64,000 nucleotides of DNA from an uncultured Anaeroplasmataceae bacterium (GTDB lineage Bacteria; Bacillota_I; Bacilli_A; Acholeplasmatales; Anaeroplasmataceae): the NCBI GenBank assembly GCA_934229785.1, contig CAKQEA010000002.1, positions 1 through 64,000 of the forward strand. The letters run 5' to 3'. Positions 35,839 to 46,584 of this stretch are shown here, piece by piece. The stretch's first letter is position 1; the number at the start of each line of letters is the position of its first letter. The notes beneath the pieces were generated by a model that did not search any database, had not been told where the DNA came from, and worked only from the letters and a program-made list of their open reading frames with translations. The position numbers and the translations under genes were made by a program.

Positions 35839-37584
35839 CTACCTCAAAGTATAAGATTCTTTAATATCCTCTAATTCAAAATATCTTTCCATTTTCGAAT
35901 CTAATTCCAAATTAAGCTTATCAATTTCTGCTTGTAAATCCATCATCTTATGATAATCAGTTGTTTCTTTACTTAAATCATCCTTAAGCTTTTTTATTTT
36001 TCCTTCAATTATTGGCATTTCTTCATTTAGCTTATTAAGCTCATTTCGAATTGAGGCAGGAAGCTTAAATTGATGTCTACTATCAGCATTCTTTTTCTCC
36101 TCAACCTTAGTTTTATCACTATTTGCCTCAATATATTCACTAAAGCTTAAATTAGAAATAGTAATTTTACCATTATCAAAAACAAAAAGCTTATTACAAA
36201 TCTTATCCAAAAAATATCTATCATGACTTACAGTTAAAACTGGTCCCTTAAACTTAAGTAAATAGTCCTCTAATATCTCAAGCGTGTATAAATCTAGGTC
36301 ATTAGTAGGCTCATCAAAAATTAACAAATTAGGATTTTGAATTAATACTCTAACAAGCTGCAATCTTCTTTTTTCTCCACCAGATAGCATTTTAACCTTT
36401 GAATACTGAAGCTCCTTAGTAAACAAAAAATTTTCCAGCAAATCTGAAGCTGTAATAGTACCATCTAATGTTTCAATTAAAGCTTGTTGTTCCTTAATAT
36501 AATCAATAACTCTAATTTCAGGATCAATAAGCTCTAAATGCTGAGAAAAATAACCAATTTTTAATGTTTCACCTAAAGTTAAAACACCACCATCAAGCTT
36601 TTCAATTCCCATAAGAATCTTAAAGAAAGTAGTTTTACCTGCACCATTACTACCGACAACACCAATAATATCATCTCTATTTAAATCAAATGAAAAATCA
36701 TTAAATAAAACCTTATCACCAAAAGCTTTAGAACCATGCTCAATTGAAATTAGCTTTTTACCAAGTCTAGTCGAAATAGAATTAAACTCCATCTCATCAT
36801 GAGAGTCAAAGCTTATCTTACTTAATTCATTAAATCTCTCAATACGACTTTTACTCTTAGTACGTCTAGCTTCAACACCTCTATGCATCCATTCTGTTTC
36901 GCTTTTTAAAATAGATTTAAGCTTCTTCTTATAGGCCTCCTCAGCCTTCAATCTTTCAGCCTTCAGCTCTAAAAATAACTCATAGTTAGCCTCATATAAA
37001 TAAGTTTTACCAAAATCTAACTCCATCATCCTATTACAAACCCTTTGTAAAAAATAACGATCATGAGTTACCATAATTAAGCCATGCTTCCATTTAATCA
37101 AATATTTTTCAAGCCACAAAATTACATCACTATCTAAATGGTTAGTAGGCTCATCTAAAATTAAAATATCGCAATATGTAACTAAAACCTTACATAATGC
37201 TAATCTTTTTAATTGACCACCACTAAAAACATTAGTTGTTTGATTATAATCATCAAAACCTAATTTTGATAAAATTGATTTGGCTTCATAATCCTTAATA
37301 GGATGTTCTAAGGTAGAGCCACTCATTATTATATCAATAATTGAAGTATCCTTAGGAAAAACAGGATCCTGGGGCAGATAATTAATAATCATACCACCAG
37401 ATTTAATAATATTACCAGAATTAGGAATCTCATAGCCTAACATCAACTTCAAAAGAGTTGTCTTACCTGTACCATTTACACCAACAACTCCAACCTTATC
37501 TGTATCACTTATAGAAAATGATACATTATCCAATATTTTACGCTCTACATACTTAAAGCTTACATTATCAAAAGTTATAACCAT
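35839..37584 (-). CDS. ABC-F family ATPase
   Basis: 581 residues from ATG 37584; the frame stays open to a TTG at 37596 that lies in the ribosome binding site. Two nucleotide-binding domains have Walker A motifs GVNGTGKTT and GSNGAGKTT, signatures FSGGQLKR and LSGGEKRR, and Walker B motifs ending DEPTNHLD and DEPTNDLD. A linker with basic residues (about 220-270) and a C-terminal coiled-coil tail are present. No TM part exists, so it is not a transporter. ABC-F proteins act on ribosomes, in translation control or antibiotic protection; which role applies cannot be told. Confidence 0.92.
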   Translation of the reverse strand: MVITFDNVSFKYVERKILDNVSFSISDTDKVGVVGVNGTGKTTLLKLMLGYEIPNSGNIIKSGGMIINYLPQDPVFPKDTSIIDIIMSGSTLEHPIKDYEAKSILSKLGFDDYNQTTNVFSGGQLKRLALCKVLVTYCDILILDEPTNHLDSDVILWLEKYLIKWKHGLIMVTHDRYFLQRVCNRMMELDFGKTYLYEANYELFLELKAERLKAEEAYKKKLKSILKSETEWMHRGVEARRTKSKSRIERFNELSKISFDSHDEMEFNSISTRLGKKLISIEHGSKAFGDKVLFNDFSFDLNRDDIIGVVGSNGAGKTTFFKILMGIEKLDGGVLTLGETLKIGYFSQHLELIDPEIRVIDYIKEQQALIETLDGTITASDLLENFLFTKELQYSKVKMLSGGEKRRLQLVRVLIQNPNLLIFDEPTNDLDLYTLEILEDYLLKFKGPVLTVSHDRYFLDKICNKLFVFDNGKITISNLSFSEYIEANSDKTKVEEKKNADSRHQFKLPASIRNELNKLNEEMPIIEGKIKKLKDDLSKETTDYHKMMDLQAEIDKLNLELDSKMERYFELEDIKESYTLR

Positions 37585-37600
37585 AATTAACACCAATAAG

Positions 37601-37628
37601 ATTATAGCACTATATTTTTAAAAAACAA
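37601..37628 (-). promoter_or_regulatory. Promoter of the ABC-F gene run
   Basis: On the minus strand, TTGTTT (37623-37628) is followed by 16 bases and a perfect TATAAT (37601-37606). It lies 16 bases before the start codon, giving a short leader. Confidence 0.6.
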
Positions 37629-37637
37629 TAAAATTAA

Positions 37638-37671
37638 AAAGTAGAACCATAAAATTAACGAGTTCTACTTT
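37638..37671 (-). terminator. Terminator of the Rpn nuclease gene
   Basis: A perfect 10-bp stem AAAGTAGAAC with GTTCTACTTT has a 14-base loop and lies just after the stop at 37681. A-rich and T-rich flanks let it work on the minus strand. Confidence 0.75.
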
Positions 37672-37680
37672 AATTTATAA

Positions 37681-38622
37681 CTATCCAATTATTTCTTTAA
37701 TTTCTTCAATTGATAAATTAGCTGATTTAGCAATTACATCAATTGCTACACCACAGCCATAAAGGTTTTTAATCATCTGAATTTGGTTTTCTTTTAAAGA
37801 ATTAGCTCTTTTTGCTTCATCATCTGCTCTTTTATTTGAAGCCCAAGCTAAATCCTTGGCTTCCTTAAGCTCTTTATTTAACCTGTTCTTCTCAAGATTA
37901 TCATAATATTCATAAAGCTCTACCTTATACATATCTCGCTTTAGTTTTTCATCCTTATTGATTTCCTCAAGCATACGTACCGCCTCCTTACCAAGAAGTG
38001 TTTTTTGTTCATTTAAACTTAAATTAGTATTAAAACATTTTAGTAGTTCTTCTATTTCAATTATAGAACATTCTTTATAATTTGGCAACGATATATAATG
38101 AAATCTATCCTCTGTTAAAAAGTTATTATTATACATAAAACCAGCCTCATAATGCCATTTACCATCTTTAAATACATCGAAGTTTGTAAACATTATGCAC
38201 TCTGTCCTTGTCATTTTCTCAAAACTAGCACTTGATCTTTTGTTATAATTATCCTCTCGCTTTAGGCTTGAAGCCTTATTTTTAGCAAAATAATAAAATG
38301 ATCTATCAAATATATCATACAATCCTGGATTACTATTTTGCATCTCTAGATTTAAAACAACAACAGTATTATCATCTAATACTTCACTATTAACATCTAA
38401 AACAATTTTGTGTTCAAAGATATTATTGTTTAAAACCTCCGAATTTGTAATAGTAATATCCTCTTTTTTAATATTCTTATTCCAAAATACTGATAAGAAC
38501 AAACTAAGAAACTCCTGATTTTGAAACACAAGCTTAAAAGCTAAATCATTTGAGAGATTAAAGGATTTCTTTTTTAGCTCGCTTTCATTTATTTCTACAT
38601 CAAAAAAACGTGAATTAATCAT
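37681..38622 (-). CDS. Rpn/PD-(D/E)XK nuclease family protein
   Basis: 313 residues from ATG 38622, preceded by GGAGG; a TTG at 38637 lies inside that site. It resembles Rpn-type recombination-promoting nucleases/putative transposases: SNDLAFKLVFQNQEFLSLFL near the start, then VVVLNLEMQ (the core acidic residue and ExQ of the PD-(D/E)XK fold), and RSFYYFAKN. The C-terminal part is a charged helix (about 225-290), then a short helix-turn-helix-like end NLSIEEIKEIIG. Such genes multiply within genomes and can act as DNA endonucleases. It stands alone with its own terminator. Confidence 0.8.
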   Translation of the reverse strand: MINSRFFDVEINESELKKKSFNLSNDLAFKLVFQNQEFLSLFLSVFWNKNIKKEDITITNSEVLNNNIFEHKIVLDVNSEVLDDNTVVVLNLEMQNSNPGLYDIFDRSFYYFAKNKASSLKREDNYNKRSSASFEKMTRTECIMFTNFDVFKDGKWHYEAGFMYNNNFLTEDRFHYISLPNYKECSIIEIEELLKCFNTNLSLNEQKTLLGKEAVRMLEEINKDEKLKRDMYKVELYEYYDNLEKNRLNKELKEAKDLAWASNKRADDEAKRANSLKENQIQMIKNLYGCGVAIDVIAKSANLSIEEIKEIIG

Positions 38623-38779
38623 ATTATCTTCCTCCAATTATTGCGTATTATGTTGCAAAAGAGAAAACTCTATTTTTTCCCTTCATTATAATAAGAGTAA
38701 GAAAACTTCAAAATTTTACAAAATATTTTGTAGCATTTTTATGAAAACGTTTTATAATTGTAATTCAAATGTAAATAAA

Positions 38780-38804
38780 GCACTAGAATTAACAATTCTA
38801 GTGC
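38780..38804 (-). terminator. Terminator of the ABC exporter operon
   Basis: A perfect 11-bp stem GCACTAGAATT with AATTCTAGTGC has a 3-base loop, 9 bases after the stop at 38814. It is followed by TTTATTTAC on the minus strand. Confidence 0.8.
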
Positions 38805-38813
38805 CATAAATAA

Positions 38814-41075
38814 TTAATCACAACATTTTAACGCTGAAACCATATCTATTTTTTTATTTTTAAGCGAAATAACATAGCTTACCATTAATGCAACAACAAG
38901 AGTTAAAACAATACTCATTATATAAGTCATTTCTCCTAAGACAAGCTTAAGCTCATATTCAGATGCTAAAGCCTTTATTAGATAGCTTAAAACACCAACT
39001 CCTATAGGAAGACCTAAAATAATACCTAAAGCTGTAATCCAAACATTTTGGCTAATTAATATTTTAGATATTTGACAATCATTAAATCCAACTACCTTTA
39101 ATGTTGCAAGCTCATTGTAACGTTCAACATAGCTCATTACTCCTAGATTATATAAAACAATAACTCCCAAAATAACAGCTGCAAATACCAAAATCCAAAT
39201 CATCGAATTCATAAGCTCCATAAATGTATCATATGAATCCATAATGGCACTTTTCTTTTGAGTTGATGATATAAATGAATAGTTAGGAATAGATTCCTTA
39301 TCAGTATAAATTGAAGTAATGCTATACTTTATTCCTAATTTATCAGCATATTCATCCATCATAACAATATTTTCACTCATAATAGAACGTAAAACGCCTA
39401 CTACCTTTACCTCATATACCTCATTACTTCCATATGGGGAAAACTCAATACAATCTCCAACCTTATATTTTTCAGAAAGTCTCATACAAATATAGGCTCC
39501 ATCATTTGAGATTTTAGACTCATTATTATTTTTATCTAAAAGCTTAAGCTTATTATTTTTCAAAGAATAAATATCTAAAACTATATTTTTATCATTTAAT
39601 TTAATAGCACTTTCAGATACCCAATCACCATTTAGCTCATCATTTAAAGTAGTTGCATCTTCATTCTTGCAATTTTGAACTAAATTTACCTTAACATTAT
39701 AGTTATTTACCTCATCAAGCTTTTTAATATAAGCATTCATTGTATCCTTCATTCCAAATGAGGCAACAAGCAACAGCATACAACCAACAACACCAATCAA
39801 AGACATTAAAGTTCTTGATTTATGTCTAAAAATATCTCTTAAATTCCACCTAGCTCCAAAGGATAAACGATTCATAAATTTAATTTTTTCAATTTTAAGC
39901 TTCTTCATTTTTTTAGGTGAATAAACTCTTAATGCATCACTTGCAGTACCCCTTAACATTGACTTTACAGATAAAAAGCTAATTAATGTTAACAAACAAA
40001 TAATCAATAAAACAATAACAACACAAAACCAAGGCATGTGCATATCCCAATTAGGCATATCAAAATAAATACCCATAGATCCATTAGGATTCATAATGTA
40101 GTAACAAACTCCATAGCCTAAGACAACTCCAAGTAAAGAACCTACAACACCAATAAACAAACCATATGACGTATAATGAAACAATATTCGTTTATCTCTA
40201 AAGCCCAAAGCCTTTAATGTTCCTATTTGAATTTTTTCATTTGCACAAATACGATGCATAGTAGTAATCATGGTTAAAATTGCAATCGCTAAAAATAAAA
40301 CCGGAAGAATGGACCCCATTGTTTGTCCCTCCTCCATTTCACCTCTTGCCTCACTATATGATACAACATCATCCTTACCAACTAATAATGTAGTTTTACC
40401 AAGCCTAGCATTAATATCATCCTCTAAATCGACTTTACTTCTACTAGAAGAAAATCTAATCTGAGAATAAAAGCTAAAGCCTAAAGCACTTTCTAAAAGC
40501 TTAGGTGTAATATATGCAAAACCAAAGCTAGAGTAATCAGGAAGAAGCTGATTAGAATCACCTACACAAATCAAATACTCACTAGCCTTGCAAAGACCAA
40601 CAATTTCACCACTAATTTCTTTATTCAAATAAGTTAAAACTATAGTATCACCTAAAGAATACCCATTTTTTTCAGCAAATTTATCAGATAACCAAATGCC
40701 TTTAGAATTACTATCATACTCAATACCCGATGTAACAAGCATTGTTGAAATAACATAATCCTCACAAACATTAATTGCTAGCGATTTACTTTCATTTTTA
40801 ACATCAACATTAACATTTAAAAATCTTGATACCTTACTTACGCCATCAATATCTTTAATTTGATTAGCATCATTAATAGAAAATCCTTCTTCATTATACA
40901 ACCTATAATCAGCAAAATTAGTCTGTTCGTAAAAATTATTTGTATCAACCTCAATAGTTTTCCATTCCATATTAAAGCCTAAAAATATACCAATGCCTAA
41001 GGCAACCATTAAAATCATTGAAACAAATTGAGCTTTATACCTAAAAGTAGTCCTAATTAATTTTTTAAAAAGCAT
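38814..41075 (-). CDS. MacB/FtsX-type ABC transporter permease
   Basis: 753 residues from ATG 41075, preceded by GGAGTGGTAGT; longer frames overlap the ATPase gene without a site. It has an N-terminal TM helix, a large extracytoplasmic part (about 40-250), an FtsX block of three TM helices (about 260-385), then a second TM/outer/three-TM half. This double layout is typical of exporters in the macrolide/lipoprotein type family. It works with the ATPase encoded directly upstream (stop and start linked as TAGTATG). Substrate unknown; peptide or lipid export is the usual guess. Confidence 0.9.
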   Translation of the reverse strand: MLFKKLIRTTFRYKAQFVSMILMVALGIGIFLGFNMEWKTIEVDTNNFYEQTNFADYRLYNEEGFSINDANQIKDIDGVSKVSRFLNVNVDVKNESKSLAINVCEDYVISTMLVTSGIEYDSNSKGIWLSDKFAEKNGYSLGDTIVLTYLNKEISGEIVGLCKASEYLICVGDSNQLLPDYSSFGFAYITPKLLESALGFSFYSQIRFSSSRSKVDLEDDINARLGKTTLLVGKDDVVSYSEARGEMEEGQTMGSILPVLFLAIAILTMITTMHRICANEKIQIGTLKALGFRDKRILFHYTSYGLFIGVVGSLLGVVLGYGVCYYIMNPNGSMGIYFDMPNWDMHMPWFCVVIVLLIICLLTLISFLSVKSMLRGTASDALRVYSPKKMKKLKIEKIKFMNRLSFGARWNLRDIFRHKSRTLMSLIGVVGCMLLLVASFGMKDTMNAYIKKLDEVNNYNVKVNLVQNCKNEDATTLNDELNGDWVSESAIKLNDKNIVLDIYSLKNNKLKLLDKNNNESKISNDGAYICMRLSEKYKVGDCIEFSPYGSNEVYEVKVVGVLRSIMSENIVMMDEYADKLGIKYSITSIYTDKESIPNYSFISSTQKKSAIMDSYDTFMELMNSMIWILVFAAVILGVIVLYNLGVMSYVERYNELATLKVVGFNDCQISKILISQNVWITALGIILGLPIGVGVLSYLIKALASEYELKLVLGEMTYIMSIVLTLVVALMVSYVISLKNKKIDMVSALKCCD

Positions 41076-41076
41076 A

Positions 41077-41778
41077 CTACCACTCCACTTCATCTGCATC
41101 TAGTGGATGCTCATTATTTTCAATCGATTTAATTTTACCATTTTTCACTCGAATTACTTGATCAGCCATTTTAGCTATATTTTGATTATGAGTTACAATA
41201 ATAATTGTTTTACCATAAATTTTAGCCATCTTAAGCAAAAGCTTTAATACTAAAACACCAGTCTTCGAATCCAAAGCACCAGTAGGCTCATCACATAACA
41301 AAATTTTAGGGTTTTTAGCAATAGCACGAGCAATACTAACACGCTGCTGTTCACCACCAGAAAGCTCTGATGGAAAATTATCCTTATGATCTAACAACCC
41401 AACCTCATCTAAAACCTCCAAACAATCAAGTGGCTTATCAACAATTGATTTAACAAGCTCTACGTTTTCTCTTACTGTAAGTGTTGGAATCAAATTATAA
41501 AATTGAAAAACAAACCCAACTGTTTTTGCTCTATAATCTGCTAGCTCATTATTACTTAAATTTGAAATATCCTCTCCATCTACAACAATACTTCCACTTG
41601 TAGGACTATCCAAACCTCCAAGCATATTAAGTAAAGTTGATTTTCCAGCACCACTAGGTCCTAAAACAACAATAAATTTTCCATCCTCAATTTCTAAATC
41701 AATTCCATCTAACGCCTTAAGCTCATGATCTCCTGCCGTATAGACACGAGATAAATTTTTGATTTCTACAATATTCAT
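41077..41778 (-). CDS. LolD/MacB-type ABC transporter ATPase
   Basis: 233 residues. Walker A is GPSGAGKST (about 39-47), the Q-loop lies in VFQFYNL, the signature is LSGGEQQR and Walker B is [12 protein letters not shown]. The H-loop lies in VTHNQ. GALDS after Walker B is typical of the LolD/MacB subgroup. It powers the permease encoded next to it. The promoter region (41794-41846) has two palindromes, so the exporter is probably controlled by a repressor. Confidence 0.95.
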   Translation of the reverse strand: MNIVEIKNLSRVYTAGDHELKALDGIDLEIEDGKFIVVLGPSGAGKSTLLNMLGGLDSPTSGSIVVDGEDISNLSNNELADYRAKTVGFVFQFYNLIPTLTVRENVELVKSIVDKPLDCLEVLDEVGLLDHKDNFPSELSGGEQQRVSIARAIAKNPKILLCDEPTGALDSKTGVLVLKLLLKMAKIYGKTIIIVTHNQNIAKMADQVIRVKNGKIKSIENNEHPLDADEVEW

Positions 41779-41793
41779 ATTTTTCTCCCTTCA

Positions 41794-41811
41794 AGTTAGC
41801 TATAACTAACT
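41794..41811 (-). promoter_or_regulatory. Operator-like inverted repeat downstream of the exporter promoter
   Basis: AGTTAG-CTATAA-CTAACT is a perfect 6-bp inverted repeat with 6 bases between arms, directly after the -10 box, near the transcription start. It looks like a MarR-family type operator. No regulator gene is adjacent. Confidence 0.5.
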
Positions 41812-41817
41812 ATTAAA

Positions 41818-41846
41818 ATTATAACACTACATTTTACACTTGTAAA
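41818..41846 (-). promoter_or_regulatory. Promoter of the ABC exporter, with palindromic -35
   Basis: On the minus strand, TTTACA (41841-41846) is followed by 17 bases and a perfect TATAAT (41818-41823). The -35 box is part of a perfect palindrome TTTACA-AG-TGTAAA (41833-41846), another possible operator. Confidence 0.75.
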
Positions 41847-41853
41847 GAGAAAA

Positions 41854-41878
41854 ATCCTAAGCCAAAATGGCTTAGGAT
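41854..41878 (-). terminator. Terminator of the surface-protein locus
   Basis: A perfect 10-bp stem ATCCTAAGCC with GGCTTAGGAT has a 5-base loop and includes the stop codon of the 41872 gene. It is followed by TTTTTCTCTTT on the minus strand. Confidence 0.9.
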
Positions 41879-44800
41879 AAGCTTGTATTTAAATTTTTTA
41901 ATGAATTAAATGATTCTACTGTAATGACATCGTCAATAGAAGAATTTTCCTTTTCATTATATTCTTTTGATAAATCATATGAATTTAAATTATCTGTATC
42001 TAATTTATATCTATCAGAAGGAATTGATGAAGTTAAAGATTCTAAATAATCAGTTAAAAATAGCTTAGTCATATTTGATAATTTATTATATTCTAAATCT
42101 GAAATATTTTCCATCAGATCATCCATACCTAATAATTTATATTCGCCATTTTCATACCTTGCAAAACTATCAATTGTAGTTGCAAAGTCAACATATTGAC
42201 TAATATCATTATCTTTTACATCTACAACATATTTTATAACTCCATCATTGCTAAAAATTTCTTTAAAATCGCTTGATTTTGCATCAAGATGTAAATAAAT
42301 TTTTGTTTCATTATATTTAATACTAACAATATTTGAAAAGCTTACTCTAATAATATCGCTTTTAAAGAATGCTTCAGATTCATCTTTTGGTATCACAATA
42401 TTACTAATATTATTAAAACCGCTAATGCTTGAAATTCCGATAGTATTACATGATGCAATAAACCTACTTATTTCTTCATGCTTAATAAATGTAGTTTTAT
42501 ACTTAGTATCACAATCAGCCTTTAATACTAAAATATTTTTAGCAGTTAATATTTGTTTTGAAATAGATGCATAAACTAAGTAAGACTTTACTTCTTCACC
42601 ATTCCAAATAATGCCTTCAATATCAGCTAATAACATATTACCTGATAATGAATTTTTATTTTTATCATCATATAAATTAAGCAATTCCTCAATTTCAGAT
42701 TTTTTATATAATCTATATTTTGATAAATCATCTAAGCTATCTTGACAATATATATTATCAACAAGACTTTTTATATCATTAATATGAGCACATTTTGTAT
42801 CAATAATATTGCCATCTGATTTTAAAATAATATTGTCGTAAATCATCTTACTAACTACATCAATAAACATTACTGAGCTATACACTTTATTAATATTTTC
42901 TTCATTATTTTTAAAAGATTTAATTATCGTAGTTTCATCAAGATTTAATTTTTCAATATTACTAAAACTTTCAATTTTTAATACATCCTTTATGCCACTA
43001 ACAAAGGCATAAACTTCATCTTGATAAAAATGATACAAATTATTTTCCTTATATTTTACTACATCTGAATTAAAAATATTTTCTTCAATATATTGTTTAT
43101 TTTTATCACTACTATTATATAAATTAATTTCAATTTGTTTTGAAATAATACCACTTAATAAATTTGATTTCCATAAATTATTATAATCATCTTTATCTAA
43201 ATTAAATATTTTAGAAAAGAAATCTATATTTTGATTATTTTCTTCATTAATTAACTCAGTTAAATTAATGCCTAAAGTAGATCTAATTTGGTAAATAAAA
43301 TTCCACATCTCATCTTTATCATATGATTCTTTATTACTATAATATATTACTTCATTATTTATAACATCATCATACTCGTAATCATTAATAGCATCATTTG
43401 TCTTTTTTGAAATTGTAGCAGATATAATACATGAATTATAAACTGTAGTAAAATCACTTTCTGAAATACTATCAATTTTTTTAATTAAAGTACTTGATAA
43501 ATCATTATCTTCAACAGTATTAAAATCAAACAAAACATCTAATGAATCTATAAAAGAGTCAAGCTCATTATAATAATCATTTCCCTTTTCATATAGCTTT
43601 ATTTTATAATCAAAATTATATGTAATAATATTTGGTACAACAAAAATATCTGAATTATCATTTTTCACAATAAAATTCATTATTGTTGCCCCAACAATTT
43701 CACTATCAATAATAGAATCCTTATTTTTTGATAAAGCCTTTAATAATTGATAAGTACTATTAGTGTCTACATCTTTAACTTTTTTGAATGCAACTATAGT
43801 TGATTTTATACTATCTTTCTTTATAATAGTCTCAATATTTGAATCATTAGATTGCTCACAAGCTATATTAGGAATAATCAATTTCATATCAGACATATTA
43901 TAATCCATCATTTTTTTAGAAATAGTATAATGTAAAATTTTTGATTTTAATAATGAATCAATAATTTTATCATTATCATCTTTCATAATTATATCAAATA
44001 CATCACTACTACCATTAATAATTTCTTTAAAATTAATATCTTTATTTTCATTTACAATACTGATTAAGCATTTTGCTTCACTTTGATTATTTTCATTAGA
44101 TAAATAATTAAAATTAGAAGGAATAACAATATTTTGATTACCACTCAAATTTTTTTCTAAATTATAGTTAACTATTCCTTCAATAACCTTAGATTCTAAT
44201 ACATTATTTAAGTTATTATTTTTTAAAATATCAAAAATAACATCAGTATTATTACTATCATTTAAGATAGGCTCTACAATATCAATTGCCTGAGTTAAAT
44301 TGTTAAACATTAATTTAAACTCTAAACTATCTAAAGTTTTTGCACCATTATTACTTGTATTAATTATAGAATCATAAATTTCTATATTTCCAACTATATC
44401 ATTATTAAAAATGAAAGCTGTTAAAAATGAATTAAGTAATAATGAATCACTAGCATAATCAACCGCGGATTTATTTTCATAATTTGAATTTGTAAGCATT
44501 GATGAAATATTTTTAAATAAATCAATATTATTTTCATTATTTAAATCTCCAGAAATCAATTTAATAAAGGTTTCCTTATTACTAGAATCATTAGCTAGAG
44601 CCTTTAGCATAGATGTAAATAATTCAAATTCACCTTTTTTTAGTAAAACCTTGTTATCACCATACACATTACAAAAATCAATATCATTTGGTAATACATA
44701 GCCTTTGGTAGCACTCTTAAGACTATTTTCTATTGCTGAAGTAAAAATGCTACTATTTAAAAGCTCACTTACTAAAGCTGAATTAGAAATATAATCTATT

Positions 44801-46551
44801 AATTTATTAAATGAATCATGATACTTATATTTTTCACTATTTGGATCTTCTATATCAAATAAAATTCCAACAAGCATATTCAAGTTAAATTCTTGATTTT
44901 TAAACAAATCATTATAAATCTCAATACCATCATAAGAAATATTTAATAAGGATTGTAATTCATCAACCCATGAAATTGCATCATACTTTTCACTTATATA
45001 ATATTTGGTTGAACTAAAATTAGAAGTACTATCAACATTTGTTAAATATTTTGCTTCAACAAAAGCGAAAACTCTTCTAAGTACAGGGTTTATATCATTA
45101 CTTCTTGAACTTGATAAAATTGATAGTCCCTTAATTTTATCAACAATTTTACATATATAATCAAAAATAGCTTCACTAGTATTTGAACTATTATTACCAA
45201 AAGTCTTAATCGCATCAAAAACAATATCTAAAACAACATCTAAATCATCTCTTGTTAATAGATTTGAAGGTTTTATATAGCCCAATGCAACCCTATCTTT
45301 TTGATCCTTCAAATATAGTTCATAAGGTATTATTTCAGAATAATATCCTTTTTTAAATATTATTTTTAATAAATCTAAAACATCTTGAGGAATTGATGAT
45401 GCAAACCCCATTTCATCAATATGATTAGCCATACTATCAAGTAATGATAACGAGAAGTTAATGAAATAAGTTTTTGAATCAAAATTTATTATTTTAGCCT
45501 TAAATTCAGTTTGAAAGTCCTCATTTTCAAATAATGAAATTAAAACATTCATTATCTCATTACTATTTCCACTAGAAATCGCATTTCTTATTTCCTCTGA
45601 TTTATATTTTAAAATAAGTTCAACAATACTATATGTAAAATCAGTATAGGCACTTAATTCATCCCTAAAATAAACATTTGTAGTTTCAATACCACGATTA
45701 GGGTCATCTAATTTACCTTGAAATACTAAATCAGCAGCATAAAGATAATATGGAACATCCTTTTTATCCTTAACTGAATTTAACACTTTATAAATACCAT
45801 GCTCACCATAGCTTGTAATTGAATTATAAATACTAACTATTGTATTTGTAGCTTCATCTGAAGATTCAACATTAATATCCTCTCTATTACCAATACCGCC
45901 AGATATTATAAATAAAAGTGAGCCCAAAAATGATAAAGAGACAACGCCAGCAACTAATCCTCTTAATCCACCGACTACACCACCTAAGATTCTTTTAGGC
46001 TTATATCCAATTTCACTTTTTCCTTCTTGAAATTCAATATTAATTTTTTTCTTATAGCGATGAACAGGATAAAATATTACATAAATCAAATACATTATAA
46101 AAATAAATAATAAGAATATTAAATACATTATTAAAGCAAATATTAATTTATATGCTAAATTAACAATAGATAATAAATAAGTACCATTTTCCTTTAATAC
46201 TATTTCAAGCCCATCATAAAAATTCATTTGCTTTGGAATATATTCAACTAAAATATCTCTAATAGATGAACAAGAATGACTAACATTCAATAAATCCTGT
46301 AGGCCATAATCCGACTTTAAAATTTTATTAATAATAGAAAGTAAAAATTCATCAACATTTTTGCTTTCAGATAAGAAAATAAATAGAATAATACAAATGG
46401 TAGCACACACAAAGGCATGAATCAAAAGAATAATACTTTTTCTAAATCCTCGTAAATATCCAATTAATATGGCAAAAATCAAATCTAAAACAAAAATAAT
46501 TGTTGGTCCCCAAGCCATAAAGAACTTAAAATATTTTAATGCCTCCTCCAT
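41872..46551 (-). CDS. 1559-residue protein with CvpA-like membrane start
   Basis: The first 225 residues have about four TM helices. The patterns GYLRGFRKSIILLIHAF and RILGGVVGGLRGLVAGVV recall CvpA/colicin V production-type membrane domains, though these are usually about 170 residues in all. The remaining 1330 residues have no TM helix and no signal for release, so they probably lie outside. They consist of helical repeats rich in Asn, Ser and Asp, with many segments of the kind LLNSxIxxxIxxxL, perhaps 15-20 degenerate units. No known family is recognised there. RBS GGAGGTGATAGG is very strong. It is the last gene of the locus, so it is the largest downstream product of that unit. Confidence 0.7.
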   Translation of the reverse strand: MEEALKYFKFFMAWGPTIIFVLDLIFAILIGYLRGFRKSIILLIHAFVCATICIILFIFLSESKNVDEFLLSIINKILKSDYGLQDLLNVSHSCSSIRDILVEYIPKQMNFYDGLEIVLKENGTYLLSIVNLAYKLIFALIMYLIFLLFIFIMYLIYVIFYPVHRYKKKINIEFQEGKSEIGYKPKRILGGVVGGLRGLVAGVVSLSFLGSLLFIISGGIGNREDINVESSDEATNTIVSIYNSITSYGEHGIYKVLNSVKDKKDVPYYLYAADLVFQGKLDDPNRGIETTNVYFRDELSAYTDFTYSIVELILKYKSEEIRNAISSGNSNEIMNVLISLFENEDFQTEFKAKIINFDSKTYFINFSLSLLDSMANHIDEMGFASSIPQDVLDLLKIIFKKGYYSEIIPYELYLKDQKDRVALGYIKPSNLLTRDDLDVVLDIVFDAIKTFGNNSSNTSEAIFDYICKIVDKIKGLSILSSSRSNDINPVLRRVFAFVEAKYLTNVDSTSNFSSTKYYISEKYDAISWVDELQSLLNISYDGIEIYNDLFKNQEFNLNMLVGILFDIEDPNSEKYKYHDSFNKLIDYISNSALVSELLNSSIFTSAIENSLKSATKGYVLPNDIDFCNVYGDNKVLLKKGEFELFTSMLKALANDSSNKETFIKLISGDLNNENNIDLFKNISSMLTNSNYENKSAVDYASDSLLLNSFLTAFIFNNDIVGNIEIYDSIINTSNNGAKTLDSLEFKLMFNNLTQAIDIVEPILNDSNNTDVIFDILKNNNLNNVLESKVIEGIVNYNLEKNLSGNQNIVIPSNFNYLSNENNQSEAKCLISIVNENKDINFKEIINGSSDVFDIIMKDDNDKIIDSLLKSKILHYTISKKMMDYNMSDMKLIIPNIACEQSNDSNIETIIKKDSIKSTIVAFKKVKDVDTNSTYQLLKALSKNKDSIIDSEIVGATIMNFIVKNDNSDIFVVPNIITYNFDYKIKLYEKGNDYYNELDSFIDSLDVLFDFNTVEDNDLSSTLIKKIDSISESDFTTVYNSCIISATISKKTNDAINDYEYDDVINNEVIYYSNKESYDKDEMWNFIYQIRSTLGINLTELINEENNQNIDFFSKIFNLDKDDYNNLWKSNLLSGIISKQIEINLYNSSDKNKQYIEENIFNSDVVKYKENNLYHFYQDEVYAFVSGIKDVLKIESFSNIEKLNLDETTIIKSFKNNEENINKVYSSVMFIDVVSKMIYDNIILKSDGNIIDTKCAHINDIKSLVDNIYCQDSLDDLSKYRLYKKSEIEELLNLYDDKNKNSLSGNMLLADIEGIIWNGEEVKSYLVYASISKQILTAKNILVLKADCDTKYKTTFIKHEEISRFIASCNTIGISSISGFNNISNIVIPKDESEAFFKSDIIRVSFSNIVSIKYNETKIYLHLDAKSSDFKEIFSNDGVIKYVVDVKDNDISQYVDFATTIDSFARYENGEYKLLGMDDLMENISDLEYNKLSNMTKLFLTDYLESLTSSIPSDRYKLDTDNLNSYDLSKEYNEKENSSIDDVITVESFNSLKNLNTSLS

Positions 46552-46584
46552 CCTATCACCTCCATAAGACTTTATTTTTATAAT

